NCBI GenBank assembly: GCA_021018995.1
Contig: CM037585.1
Location: 66,528,646-66,592,645 of the forward strand
DNA: 64,000 nucleotides
From: Chloranthus sessilifolius
Lineage: Eukaryota; Streptophyta; Magnoliopsida; Chloranthales; Chloranthaceae
Direction: 5' to 3'
The position numbers and the translations under genes were made by a program. Shown piece by piece: positions 1 through 10,031 of the stretch. Position 1 is the stretch's first letter; every line of letters starts with the position of its first letter. Below the pieces are notes generated by a model, which did not search any database, was not told where the DNA came from, and saw only the letters and a program-made list of their open reading frames with translations.

Positions 1-200
1 TAATGTGCTCATAAACAATATCAGACAACGGCAATTTTGAGGGGATTGGTGTAAAACCATCAAAGAGATGATTACAATGAGTAGATCACTTTGAAAGGCA
101 CTGTAACTTCAAGGCTACAATATGGTTCCAGTTTATCATGGTAACGTATTGAAAAGAAATTGACCTTTTGCGTTGGAAAATCAAAAGATAGAGGAGAGCG
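1..200. other. Gene-free flank
   Basis: AT-rich sequence with no coding potential, repeat boundary or RNA gene that I can support. Confidence 0.5.
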
Positions 201-632
201 CATTTGAGTAGTTTAATACTCTCTCGGGTATCTCAAAATATTTGACTGGTTAAGTTGATTTGAAAGAAAATCAACATTGAGGTGAACAAAAGCCCATAAT
301 CTTTATCAAATGCTCTTCTTTGATGGAAGTTCAGATAAAGATTATTTTTCCTTGTCTGGATTTCACTTATTAACCAGAAAAAGGCCACCTGGTTACCCAT
401 ACTACCTTTGAAACATTTGAGTAGATTAATAATACTCTCTTAGGTATCTCAACCCATTTGATTGGTTAAATTGATTTTAAAGAATATCAACGTAGAGGTG
501 AAAAAAAACTCAATTGTCTTTATCAAAAGCTCATCTTTGATGGAGATTCAGATAAATCGACTTTTTCCCTGTCTGGGTTTCACTTATTAACCCGAAAAAG
601 GCCATCTGTGCTACCCATACTGCCTTTGAAAC
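201..632. repeat. 213-bp tandem duplication
   Basis: Two direct copies, 201-413 and 414 to about 632. Both begin CATTTGAGTA, contain a GGTATCTCAA segment, a paired stretch around GATTCAGATAAA, and end near CCTTTGAAAC. They differ by substitutions and short indels. Neither copy has an open frame worth calling. This looks like an old local duplication in non-coding DNA. Confidence 0.75.
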
Positions 633-2137
633 TTGGTTCAGAAAACAAAGTTGTGTTACTAGATGATATCTTCCCACAGGGGATAAAAGGTATTACACAG
701 ATTGCATATGACATAGACAGGTAAATAAATAAAGAAAACCAACTTCGATGTCTTGGAAGCTGGAGAAGAAGAGCTGGATGCATTGGTTGTTCCTTGTCGA
801 TGAAACCCTCTCTAATCTGCCAATTTACAAAGTAAAAAAACTAAAAGAAAATTAAAAAAAGAAAGAAAAACCCTCTCTGATCTCATGAAAAAAAATGCAC
901 CCAAATGATCTCGATAAGTTGGAGTCTTAAAAAAGATTTAATACTGATCACCACTAGTTTGAAAAAAAAAAACTGAATGGCTTGTCTAATCTCTTGTCAC
1001 CATTTGTCATGTTAAGGGTTGAAGAAGATGACCTCGATGAGTTGGAGTATTTGGACGGAGAGGTGGAGGTCTGGTTGAAGCTAGGCTCTTATATTTATTG
1101 CGCCTTTATGTGGAGAAGAAAAAGAAGATGAAGAAAAAAAGATGTTAATGAAAACGTACAAGATATCCCTTGAATTGAAAATTATAAAATTGCCCTCGGA
1201 AAGGCCTTGCTGATCTATTGGGTAAGGCATGATTCATGAGAAAGATTAGGATGCATTTTCTTCGGTTTATTTTGGTACATTACTTAATTATTGATGATGT
1301 GGTTTTTTTTTTTTTTTAATTTTATTTAGCTAACCATTGTAAGAGTAATATAACCTAGAGAGGCTGTGACTTGAGTGTGCCTTTGAGAGGTTTATGGATA
1401 GAAAGAAGTTTTTGGATATTACAGAGTTGGTTCTCAATAATGGCCATGGCCATCAAGAAGGAAGCGCATGTTTTTTATTAATGTTTTTATTTATCCTCTC
1501 TCGCTAGGTAAGCTATTCGAACCTGCAACCTTGAGGTTGCAATATTGTCAACTTTTCATTGTGCTACAGGTCCAAGCCCATCAAGAAGGTAGTGTTATTG
1601 GCCAATGTGACCAGATATACTCTTGATTTTTTGAAAAAATCAATTTGTCACTTATTTAAAAAATTGGAACCTTTTTTTATAAGATTGTGAATTTTGCAAA
1701 TAAAACATGATTTTTTTTACTTTTTCTTGATTTCTTTTCCTTATTTTTTAGTTTTTTCAAAGTTTTCTATTTTTGAAACTTTTTATTAATATCTCATGAC
1801 TTTTTATTTTTTTCAGTTTTCCTGAATTTCTACTGTATTTTACCAAAATTTTTCTAAACCGATTTATTCTTGTAACCTGACTGGGTCACTGTGTTATTGG
1901 GTACAGAAAGAGCAAGTTCGACCAAGCTTTTTTCAAGAGTGTGTCATGGTTTGATCCTAACAACAAACTGGGACAACAAATTGGAAGGAAGCTTGCTGAA
2001 AGGCCTACCTACTATTATTGTTGCTTGGTCTGATGACAATTTGGTTCCTTTGGATGTGGGATGGATCCCCAGTTCAGCTTCAATTAGTAGAAGCAACTTG
2101 GGCAATTCTACCATGGGTATTGGTATATGCAACTGAA
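633..2137. other. Gene-free AT-rich stretch
   Basis: Only short unsupported frames are present. There is a T-rich run near 1302-1320 and general A/T-rich low complexity. A short frame at 1891-2136 has no recognisable domain and no conservation evidence. I see no gene here. Confidence 0.5.
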
Positions 2138-2327
2138 GATTCAGTCTCCACAACAATGTTTTTGGGACGTGAAAAATGTTGACTACCTTGAATTAGATGA
2201 TACAGAGCTTTCATACTCCATAGAACTGATTTTTAGGATCGTTTTTTGGGATAAAGATTCAGTCTCCACATTTGGGATCGTTTTTTGGCCTAATCTTTCA
2301 TACTCCATTGAACTGATGTTTAGATCA
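2138..2327. repeat. Local direct duplication
   Basis: Two partial direct copies, 2138-2255 and 2256-2327. Both begin GATTCAGTCTCCACA and share a TTTGGGA segment and a CATACTCCAT...GAACTGAT segment. The second copy is shortened. Non-coding. Confidence 0.6.
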
Positions 2328-2462
2328 TGACTCGCTTACCAAAAATCGATCTCCATCTTCTGATTCAAGGCATGAACCAGTCAACGGTCGGTTTTCACTT
2401 GTGGGACCAGTGAGATAAGTTCGAGGCTTTTAGATTGGTTGGGTTCGACTTCTTTAAAAACT

Positions 2463-2818
2463 AAGGCTGCTTATGGGATAGCTCTTTGTTAGCCCCCGCC
2501 GCAGCGGAGTTCACCTGCTTTAGTTGGTTCTCATTTTCTTTTCCAACTCCTTAAAAAGAAGGATTTACCTACCCTAGCAGCAACCTCCTTGCTCTCTACT
2601 AACTCTCTACTAGAGCAAATAAAATCTACTCTGGCAAGGAGTAGAGAGGAGGGTAAAATTGTTGAACAGGTAAATCTTGTATAAAATCTTGCTATGCAAG
2701 GAGTTATTAAGGAGAAGGGATGCTTGCTAAAGCAGGTAGCATGATTTTAGCAAAGAGGATGGAAACCTATTAAAGCAGGTGAACTCTGTTATGGCTGCGG
2801 CCAGCAAAGAGCTATGCC
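2463..2818. mobile_element. Foldback MITE-like element
   Basis: The left end reads GGATAGCTCTTTGTTAGCC, and the right end is its imperfect reverse complement (GGCCAGCAAAGAGCTATGCC). The inner arms also pair: GAGTTCACCTGCTTTA on the left against TAAAGCAGGTGAACTC on the right. The outer left sequence AAGGCTGCTTATGGG resembles the terminal GGCTGCGTTTGG seen in many plant MITEs. There is no coding capacity. I could not fix a target-site duplication, so the superfamily is open. A related half copy lies near 28380-28620. Confidence 0.7.
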
Positions 2819-2960
2819 ATCTACTTTGATGTAGTTTTCTAGATGGAAAGGGAATTTTCCCTCCTTGAAACCAAGAGGGTGTAAAAAGAGAGGGTTTAGA
2901 GTATTGGAAATGATTAATTGTGTTTTATTTTGTGGGTAGTTGGTTTTCCGGGTTTTGCTA

Positions 2961-3337
2961 CCAAAGATTATTGCAACGCCACCACTGATGGTTCCACCAT
3001 CAATACTACTAACTGCCTATGGTGTAACCACCAATGGTTCCACCATAGGTTATAGAGGTCATTTTTTGTCCCGATCTTAAGATGATGACCCACATATCAG
3101 ATGGTTGGATAATTCCATTTGGGTGTGGCACACATGTAATGACACTGCACCATGGTATGATCATGGACACTTTGAAAATGTGTGATGTGTGATCAACATT
3201 TGACCGATTGATATGTGTGCTATGATCTCAGGATCTAATGTGTGAGATTGGAACGAAAAATGATCTCTATCATTTGATTCAAGGCAGCCAACGGTGTAGG
3301 TGGTGAACCATCAGTGGCGTGCCCCAAGAATCTTTGG
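2961..3337. mobile_element. Foldback repeat, family X copy 1
   Basis: Imperfect terminal inverted repeats: CCAAAGATT...GATGGTTCCACC at the left and GGTGAACCATC...AATCTTTGG at the right. The interior holds the family signature: a left arm with ATCAGATGG and TGGCACACATG, and a right arm with GATCTCAGGATC and GATTGGAACGAAAAATGATC, which are reverse complements of each other in outline. A short duplication of the GGTTCCACCAT segment lies in the left arm. Non-coding and non-autonomous; the parent transposase is unknown. Confidence 0.7.
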
Positions 3338-4130
3338 TTGGTTTTATGGGCACTGTGTTAAGGCCGGTTCAATGTTATTCATTAGACTCGGTTTGAATTT
3401 GTGGTGTGTTTTTTATTATTTTGATTTGGCCGTGAGAGCCTTGAGAACTTAGGAGCAAACACACCACGTGATAGTTGCATACGTGATAGTTGCATGGCAG
3501 TTTATCCGGTTTTGTTAGGGGTAGGATGAGCATGTTAAAATATGAAGTAAATAAAATAATATTTGATTTTAGATTTTAAAAATGGTGTCTAAAGCAGTGG
3601 CCTAGATGGTAGGTTCGTCCTCTGGGTTGTTTCCTACTCGTCTTTAATAAGGTGGTGTTTCCCACTCTTGTCTTTACAAGGTGTGGGTTGGGTATTGTTA
3701 GTAAACCTTCACTATCGTTGCTGCTCCGCAAGTGTCGCATGTGTATGCCCACCCATGGTCAAAAATTTGAAAAATCGGTACGTATTGTTTGGCTTCAAAA
3801 TTGATACATACAGGATGATACGTATCGGTTTTTGATGATACATATTGATATTTTCTCTTCATCACTAGAAATTGGGGGCCTTAGTGAATGGATGATAATT
3901 TGAAATTATCAAATGATAAATTAGACGATATAGATGATACAAAATTGATGTGGGTTGTGAAGTTTTATGGATTGTAAATTGATTGTTTTTAAGGGCCCTT
4001 GAGAAATATCTAATTTATCTCATCATCTAGGTCTAAAATTGATATGTATCGGTATTGGATGATATTTTGATCTACGTGCTTATCTAGAGGTTGTCTTGGC
4101 TGGGGAAAATTAAAAAAAAAAAAGAAGAAA
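3338..4130. other. Gene-free repeat-derived DNA
   Basis: Contains a short direct duplication ACGTGATAGTTGCAT near 3469-3497 and stretches rich in GATACGTATCGGT-type words (3770-3860, 4030-4075), a motif also present near 32620-32700. No gene seen. Confidence 0.5.
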
Positions 4131-4600
4131 AAGTTATACATGATATCTGAAAAGTAATCAAAGAATTTTTAAATAATAATATTAGTGAAAGGTGGCCTTT
4201 TTTTTTTTTTTTTTTTGGCCGTTACTAGCAACATACAAGTCTTTCAATGCACGAAATAGTGGGTTGTGTGAAGTTTTAGGGACTGCAAATAATTGCACTA
4301 TAGTGCTGCTCCGCAAGTTACATGTGTATGCCTTGCTCATCGTTCTCTCGGCCCAATGACCTTGTAAATAAAATAAAAAAGTTGATACCTGATATCCGAA
4401 AAATCATCAAAGAATTTTAAAATAATAATATTAGTAAAAGGTGGCTTTTTGTGCTGCCGCAAATCCTTTAAAACAACTCGGGCTTGGCTTCTGCTTGAAG
4501 TTTGATGGATTTATCTTACTTGCAACATACAACTTTCAATGCAATAACAGTGGGTTGTGTGAAGTTTTATAGACTGCAAATAATGGGACTATAAAAAAAA
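4131..4600. repeat. Diverged tandem duplication
   Basis: Copy 1 (about 4131-4312) and copy 2 (about 4383-4600) share, in order, a GATATCTGAAAAG/GATATCCGAAAAA segment, the stretch around AATAATAATATTAGT, a GCAACATACAA segment and GTGGGTTGTGTGAAGTTTTA. A T-tract at 4198-4216 sits in copy 1. The GCTGCTCCGCAAG word at 4307 is also found at 3720. Non-coding. Confidence 0.6.
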
Positions 4601-4683
4601 ATTGTTCATCCAGGGCAAAATTCAGCGAAACTTTTTCAAATGGAAATTGAGCGTAAATAATGAAACGGATACTTCTGTTGGCG

Positions 4684-5563
4684 CCTACAGGTTTTGTGAA
4701 GTCACCAATGTGCTAATGTCTGAAACCTACTAAAACTCTATTGCTTCAACTTGAATGATTGAGATCATATTTCACCCCATTCTACACATGATCTTGAGAT
4801 TATGATCTTACTATCAGATGCAAGGTTTTTATTTCACTTGGCACAGATTTCAAAAAAGATCCTAAACTAATATTTGAGCGTGATGTGTGCCAGGTTTTGG
4901 GGATTTGTGGCAGGTGATTGTGTAAGCTTATGGTCTCAAGATTCATTGTGTGAGATTGGTGAAAAACGATCTCAACTGTCTGATTTTGATGGCGTAGGCG
5001 CTTTGAATAAACCTGAGATACACTAAACAAGGAAGCTAGTACTTGCACGTACAGTCTGCCCAAGCTTACAATCGGCAAGAAAGATTTGGAGGATTTGGTG
5101 TTTTGGGCTGCTAAGAACCTATGCGTTTAGTGAAGGCGCCAATGTCTGAAACGTACTCAAACTCTATTGCTTCAACTTGGATGATTGAGATCGTTTTTCA
5201 CTCCATTCTATACAAGTGATCTTGAGATTGTGATCTTATTATAAGTTTTTTATCTCATTTGGCACAGATTTCAAAAGGGGTCCTAAACTAATGTTTGAGC
5301 TTGGAGATTTGTGCTAGGTGATTGTGTAAGCTTATGGTCTCAACATTTATTGTGTGAAAGATTAGAGTGAAAAACGATCTCAACTGTTTGATTCAAAGCA
5401 GTCAACATATTTGTGTGGGTTTTGGAAGACTTAGGCGCTTTCAATAAACCTGAGGTACACCAAACAAGGAAGCTAGTACTTGCACACACAGTTTGCCCAA
5501 GCTTACAATCTGCAAGAAAGATTTGGTGGATTTTGTGGTTTGGGCCACCATGAACCTATGTTG
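4684..5563. repeat. Tandem duplication of a foldback repeat (family X)
   Basis: Two direct units of about 435 bp, 4684-5118 and 5119-5563. Each contains the foldback signature: a left arm with GATTGAGATC and CTTGAGATT, and a right arm with GTCTCAA and GAAAAACGATCTCAACTGT. The units share long matching stretches such as AACAAGGAAGCTAGTACTTG and differ by scattered substitutions and indels. The duplication took in the element plus flank, so it is a segmental event rather than two insertions. Confidence 0.75.
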
Positions 5564-5880
5564 TCTGATATGAACACCATGGTCTAAAGATCTTTGGTAC
5601 GTAATTGAGTTGTAGAATCATATGATGACCTTTGATTGCATTGAATCATATAACAGAGACGTGTTTGCATCGAAGACCTTCAAATTAGATAGCCTAGATT
5701 GCAGTTCCATACGGTGCTGGTCTCGAAACAATCAAGTCCTTTTAGATTTGTGTGTTTGAGCTGATTTTGTGTGTGCCTGTAATGGCTTCCCAAAAAAAGT
5801 AACGTTGCCTATGTTCCCTCATTTGAGAGCACTTCCTACGAAAAGGAAGTGCATCTCTTTGCGTGCAGTGAGAGTGTCTA
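5564..5880. other. Gene-free stretch
   Basis: No coding frame, RNA gene or clear repeat boundary could be supported here. Confidence 0.5.
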
Positions 5881-6230
5881 CGTCTCAAATCCACTGAAAT
5901 CCATTGATTGATTGGAATTGATCGATGAAGATCTTTTTTCATTCCTAATCTTCTCCACAATCGATCTTGAGACCATTAGCGTATTGTCAGATGGTCAGAT
6001 CTAGATTCTACATGGCACATGTCTAAAAAAAAGTGACCTTAAAATTATACTGCATATTATTTAAGGCCATTTTTGGGATCTATGACATGTGGAATGACAA
6101 AGTTTCCGCTTGATGGTAAGATCATGTCTCAAGGTACATTGTGTGGAAGATTGAGGAAAAAAATGATCTCCAATATAAGTCAATGTGTTTGAAGGGTCTC
6201 AAGCGTGGGTGCTTTTAATAATCTTGTAGG
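5881..6230. mobile_element. Foldback repeat, family X copy
   Basis: The left arm contains TCTTCTCCACAATCGATCTT and GTCAGATGGTCAGAT. The right arm contains ATTGTGTGGAAGATTGAGG and AATGATCTCCA, the inverted counterpart. The centre has the usual TACATGGCACATG and ATGACATGTGGAATG words. Ends are not sharp, so the coordinates are approximate. Confidence 0.6.
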
Positions 6231-6254
6231 TGCGATGAGAGGGTAAAAAAAACA

Positions 6255-6518
6255 AAAGAATAAAGCGATTACATATGGGAAAGTGGGTGTTTTGACCTAA
6301 ATGGTTGATTTTCTATGGACCCTCGTAATAGTTGTTAATTTTACATACAAAAACAACTGGACACCGCTTTTACTCATGCAGGGTTTTCCGCTCGAATAAA
6401 CTCGAGAATAAGAAATTTGAGCTCTTATAGCTCGTCTCGAGAGCCGAACCCAGCTTAAAAATATAAAGCTCAATTTTACTCTAGCCAAGTTAGAGTCGAA
6501 CACTTCGTTGCTTGGTCG
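6255..6518. repeat. Dispersed repeat, also present at 28745
   Basis: Shares, in order, GTTTTGA...AAATGGTTGATTTT, a GGACCCT...AATAGTTGT segment and a region rich in GAGCTC/CTCGAG words with 28745-29022. Both copies run into a TA microsatellite. No coding capacity. Nature unknown; possibly an old non-autonomous element ending in TA repeats. Confidence 0.55.
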
Positions 6519-6556
6519 ATGATATATATATATATATCTATATATATAAATATATA
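6519..6556. repeat. TA microsatellite, left part (insertion target)
   Basis: Imperfect (TA)n immediately 5' of element 1. The last five bases (6552-6556, ATATA) match 27636-27640 on the far side of element 1 and are its target-site duplication. Together with 27636-27670 this was one microsatellite before the insertion. Confidence 0.85.
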
Positions 6557-9455
6557 TGTAATAACCCAGATTTTTGAATTTTATTTAATGGTATTAGATG
6601 ATGTACCACACAATGCGTGGTGCTAACGCTCCACACCGGAATATACTCACTTTAGAAATAGTCTGATTTTTTTTATATATATCAATATTAGACTCAATGC
6701 GGAGTACTCGTCGATACGATTCCAACGATATATAATTTGTCGATTTTCGATAAGAATATAAAAAGTTATGCCCGTTTGAAGAGTGAAACGGGTTAAAGGG
6801 CACAACTGTAAATTTGGGAGAGAATCACCATTTACCTTGGTGCTTACACAAAGCGCTGGAGCAAAACCTCTTCTCAAGCTTTTCAAGTCACGTATGAATT
6901 CTACTTGCGTAGAAAAACTACTATTTTATTAAATCTTATACGGAAAGTCTTAATTAGAGTTAACTTTTATCTGAGAATTAGATATATATTCTTACTCTCA
7001 TTGTCTTTCTTTATCCTCTTCTGCAAAAGCTCAGCGGTCATCTTCATAATTCTTTTCGGATCTCCATCGATTTTCGATCTTATCGGAGAATCTTACACCA
7101 TCAAAATTTCTCTCGCCGACCAATTTATCGTAAGAAAGGAATTCTCGCGAAAAGACTCGGGCATATCGTCTCTCGAATCCGATCTCCATCAACCCAAATT
7201 ATCGTAGGATTCGAAACACGCTTCAACAGGTGGGTGCCTCTAAATCCATCTTAAATTATTTAGTTATTTCTTAAAAATAAAACCCTAATTTTTCCTTAAA
7301 TTTTGATAAATTTCGGGTCTTAAAAACATAGAAATTAGGCCCAAAATCGATAGGATCGTTTTTCCCAGATTTTCGTGAAATTCGGCCAAACTCTTCAACA
7401 GACACAGCCTCGATATTTTGGCCATAACTTTTTATCCCGAACTCGGATTGACATGATTCTTGCGGCATTAGAAAGAAGACAACGAGATCTACAACTTTGT
7501 CTGAAATAGCAATTTCACGAATTTAATATTTTTAAGGTCAAAATTGAGCTGCAAGTCGGGATATGTTTTAGATGATCCAAGGTTACACGGGTTTGACATT
7601 ATTTTTTTAACTCTTTGACTACTTTATGCTAAACTTATTTCTAGACTTATAAATCGCTAAGATTAAATAAAATACATTAAATAGCTTGCATCGAATAACA
7701 ATCTATAAGTTTAAGGGGTCAAATATGGACGTTTTTCAATACTTACCATTCTATTATCTCCTCTAAGGCTCATACAATTCTTGAATTGACTTACAATAGG
7801 TTGGATCGCTATACCAGTCAATCACCAAATTTCATGAATATAATTTACCTTAATGAAGTATAGTTTCAACACTATTGTAAAATAAATATAGTTAAATATT
7901 TCTTATTTTCTGTTTTACTTTAATATTTCGTATGTTATGCTCTTTATTAATTTTCTTCAAAAATATGAAATGTTTAAGGTTTATGTTATAATTCATTCTT
8001 ATATATGTTCACCATTATCATATGACATTCATCATATAGAAAATCACGATAGGACATACGCATATAAGTTAAGAATAAAATATGACACCTGACTTAAGCC
8101 TTCGTCACGGTGGGATTTCTTTCACGGTCACGTGGAACTTGGAATGTAGGCATCCATGTACGGATGCAACCCCTCTATGGTAAGTACATCTAGGTTACTA
8201 CGGAACCCGTCCCTTGGAAAACGTGGTTTAGTGAAGCCTATCGCACCGTGGCCTATTATAATTAAGTTTTAAGAAAAAATGAGAAAAGAATATGTTAAGA
8301 CACATACATATTAAGAAAGTGGGGACTTAAGCCCACGAAAATAGAAAATCGGGGCGGGGACCTAAGCCCAGAACCGAATAATATTATGATATGTTAAGAT
8401 CTTGTGAAGGCCTAAATATAAATTAAGTTTCTACGTGCCATACCTTACGAGCCATAGTAAAGGGCTTAACGTCTGACCAAGACGGGTCTTAAGGACATTA
8501 TAGCCTTGTCTCGAACTAAGGGGACATCGTGGTTACTATGCTGGCAACCTCATATGGCTGGATGGTGGTTTATATTATGATATGGAGGTTAGGTGGTTAT
8601 CTACACGTGGACCTCGCGTGGTAGGCTCGAGCAGCGATCTTGGCATAGATCGTTTAAATAAGATAAGATCAAATCGTTGTGTAGGCGTATGGAGTAATTA
8701 ATAAGACTTACGATATGTCACGTATGCTAAGTTGATGAGACAAATAGGAAAAGAGATAAGAAAATAGAAGCATCATGCACTCTTCATGTTATATTAGTAT
8801 ATTTTTCAGTCTTGATTATGATAGTCTATGAATTATGGATAAGTTTATTTCATTTATTTAAGATGTTGGTTATATTTTAAAATGCACTGCATAATTCAGC
8901 GATTGCACACGCCCACCTAAGTAAGTTATGGTGGATCGATTGTGCAACCCACGAGTTTCTGTGATTGAGTAAACTCACCCCTCCCAAAATCTAATGATTT
9001 GGTGAAAATTCGCTTATCCGTCCTTGATGATTTGAGAGCTCATTAGGAGGCTTACGTAGATGGAGACGTTGGCTATCATCCGGAGGAGAGCGTAGATCCA
9101 ACAGATTTTTACGAGCCTTAAGAGTCCTTTGCTTTAGACTTTATTCTTTGAGAGACATATTCTAGTTATTTTGATATTTTTGTGAGTTCATGTTTAGGAC
9201 CATTTTATCCTACGTAAAACTTATTTTTTTCTATCTTAGATGCATGGTTAGGATTTATCTTTTTATTGTCTTTTATAATTCCCACTGTTAATTTATGAGT
9301 CAATTATTTTTAATGCTATCTTACATGCCTCAATCCATATGCTAAGTCAATTTATAGATTATGTGTATGTCCGCTTATTGCCTTAACCAGCATGCGGTGT
9401 CATAACACGGAATTCTAGGCCCTCGATATCGGGTAAGGATTCTGGGTCGTGACAG
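6557..9455 (+). repeat. Element 1, 5' LTR (2899 bp)
   Basis: Starts TGTAATAACCCAG and ends TCGTGACA, with TG...CA termini. It matches 12342-12895 joined to 25234-27635. Substitutions between the copies are few (for example near 7414, 7451 and 7687), while short indels cluster at 8395-8470 and 8880-9060. A 20-bp segment at 25929-25950 is absent from this copy. The frame at 6905-7207 is contained in the LTR and is not a gene. Confidence 0.92.
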
Positions 9456-9459
9456 AGAT

Positions 9460-9472
9460 GGTATCAAAGCCT
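9460..9472 (+). promoter_or_regulatory. Element 1 primer binding site (tRNA-iMet type)
   Basis: TGGTATCAAAGCC lies four bases after the LTR end. It matches the standard plant initiator-Met primer site TGGTATCAGAGC with one mismatch. This is where minus-strand DNA synthesis starts. Confidence 0.85.
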
Positions 9473-10031
9473 AAGCTTTACTTCCTCGAGGACTGTGTGG
9501 CTCATGTAAGTACACTATGGTGATGATGTGATAATGATTTTGATAGACCCTAAGCTTTAGATCTTTTGTGGACTGAAGGATTTTAAGAAAGTGTGATGAT
9601 CAATGGCATAAGATTTGAAGGTTCAATGAAGGATTTAAAAATCTGTTTGATGAAAACTTATATGAGTTAGGAGCATATGAGAGAAATTGAGAAGAATCTT
9701 TAAAGATTGAGGAGCAATTAGAGGATATATTTTAGCGTATTGGGAAATAATTAGAGAAGATAAATCCCGACTGGTTTGATGGTTTAAATATTCATTATAG
9801 GTTGAGATGTTGACTATAAGAATAACTTATTAGAAGTGAGTTCAGATGGAGGAATAAATTATTATCATCAACCTCAGATTTATTTGAATTACTTTATGGT
9901 CAACAAGATATAATAATGATGATAACCTATAAGTGTTAGAAGTAATTGATGTTGAAAAGTGAGTATATTTTGAATAAATAATTTAAGAGGCTACGAGAAT
10001 TTGATTTTTGAAAAGTTAAGGATTATAAAGA
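9473..10031 (+). other. Element 1 leader, deletion junction at its end
   Basis: AT-rich untranslated leader with no recognisable gag. It passes directly into sequence coding for the end of RT at about 10032, so several kilobases expected here (gag, protease, RT fingers and palm) are missing. The deletion endpoint is somewhere near 10020-10032. Confidence 0.7.

Noticed and set aside
1891..2136. 81-codon frame as a small gene
   Set aside because: No recognisable domain, an overlapping antisense frame of the same size, and repeat-derived surroundings. Nothing supports expression.
6905..7207. 100-codon frame
   Set aside because: It lies wholly inside the 5' LTR of element 1; the 3' LTR copy of the same part is interrupted.
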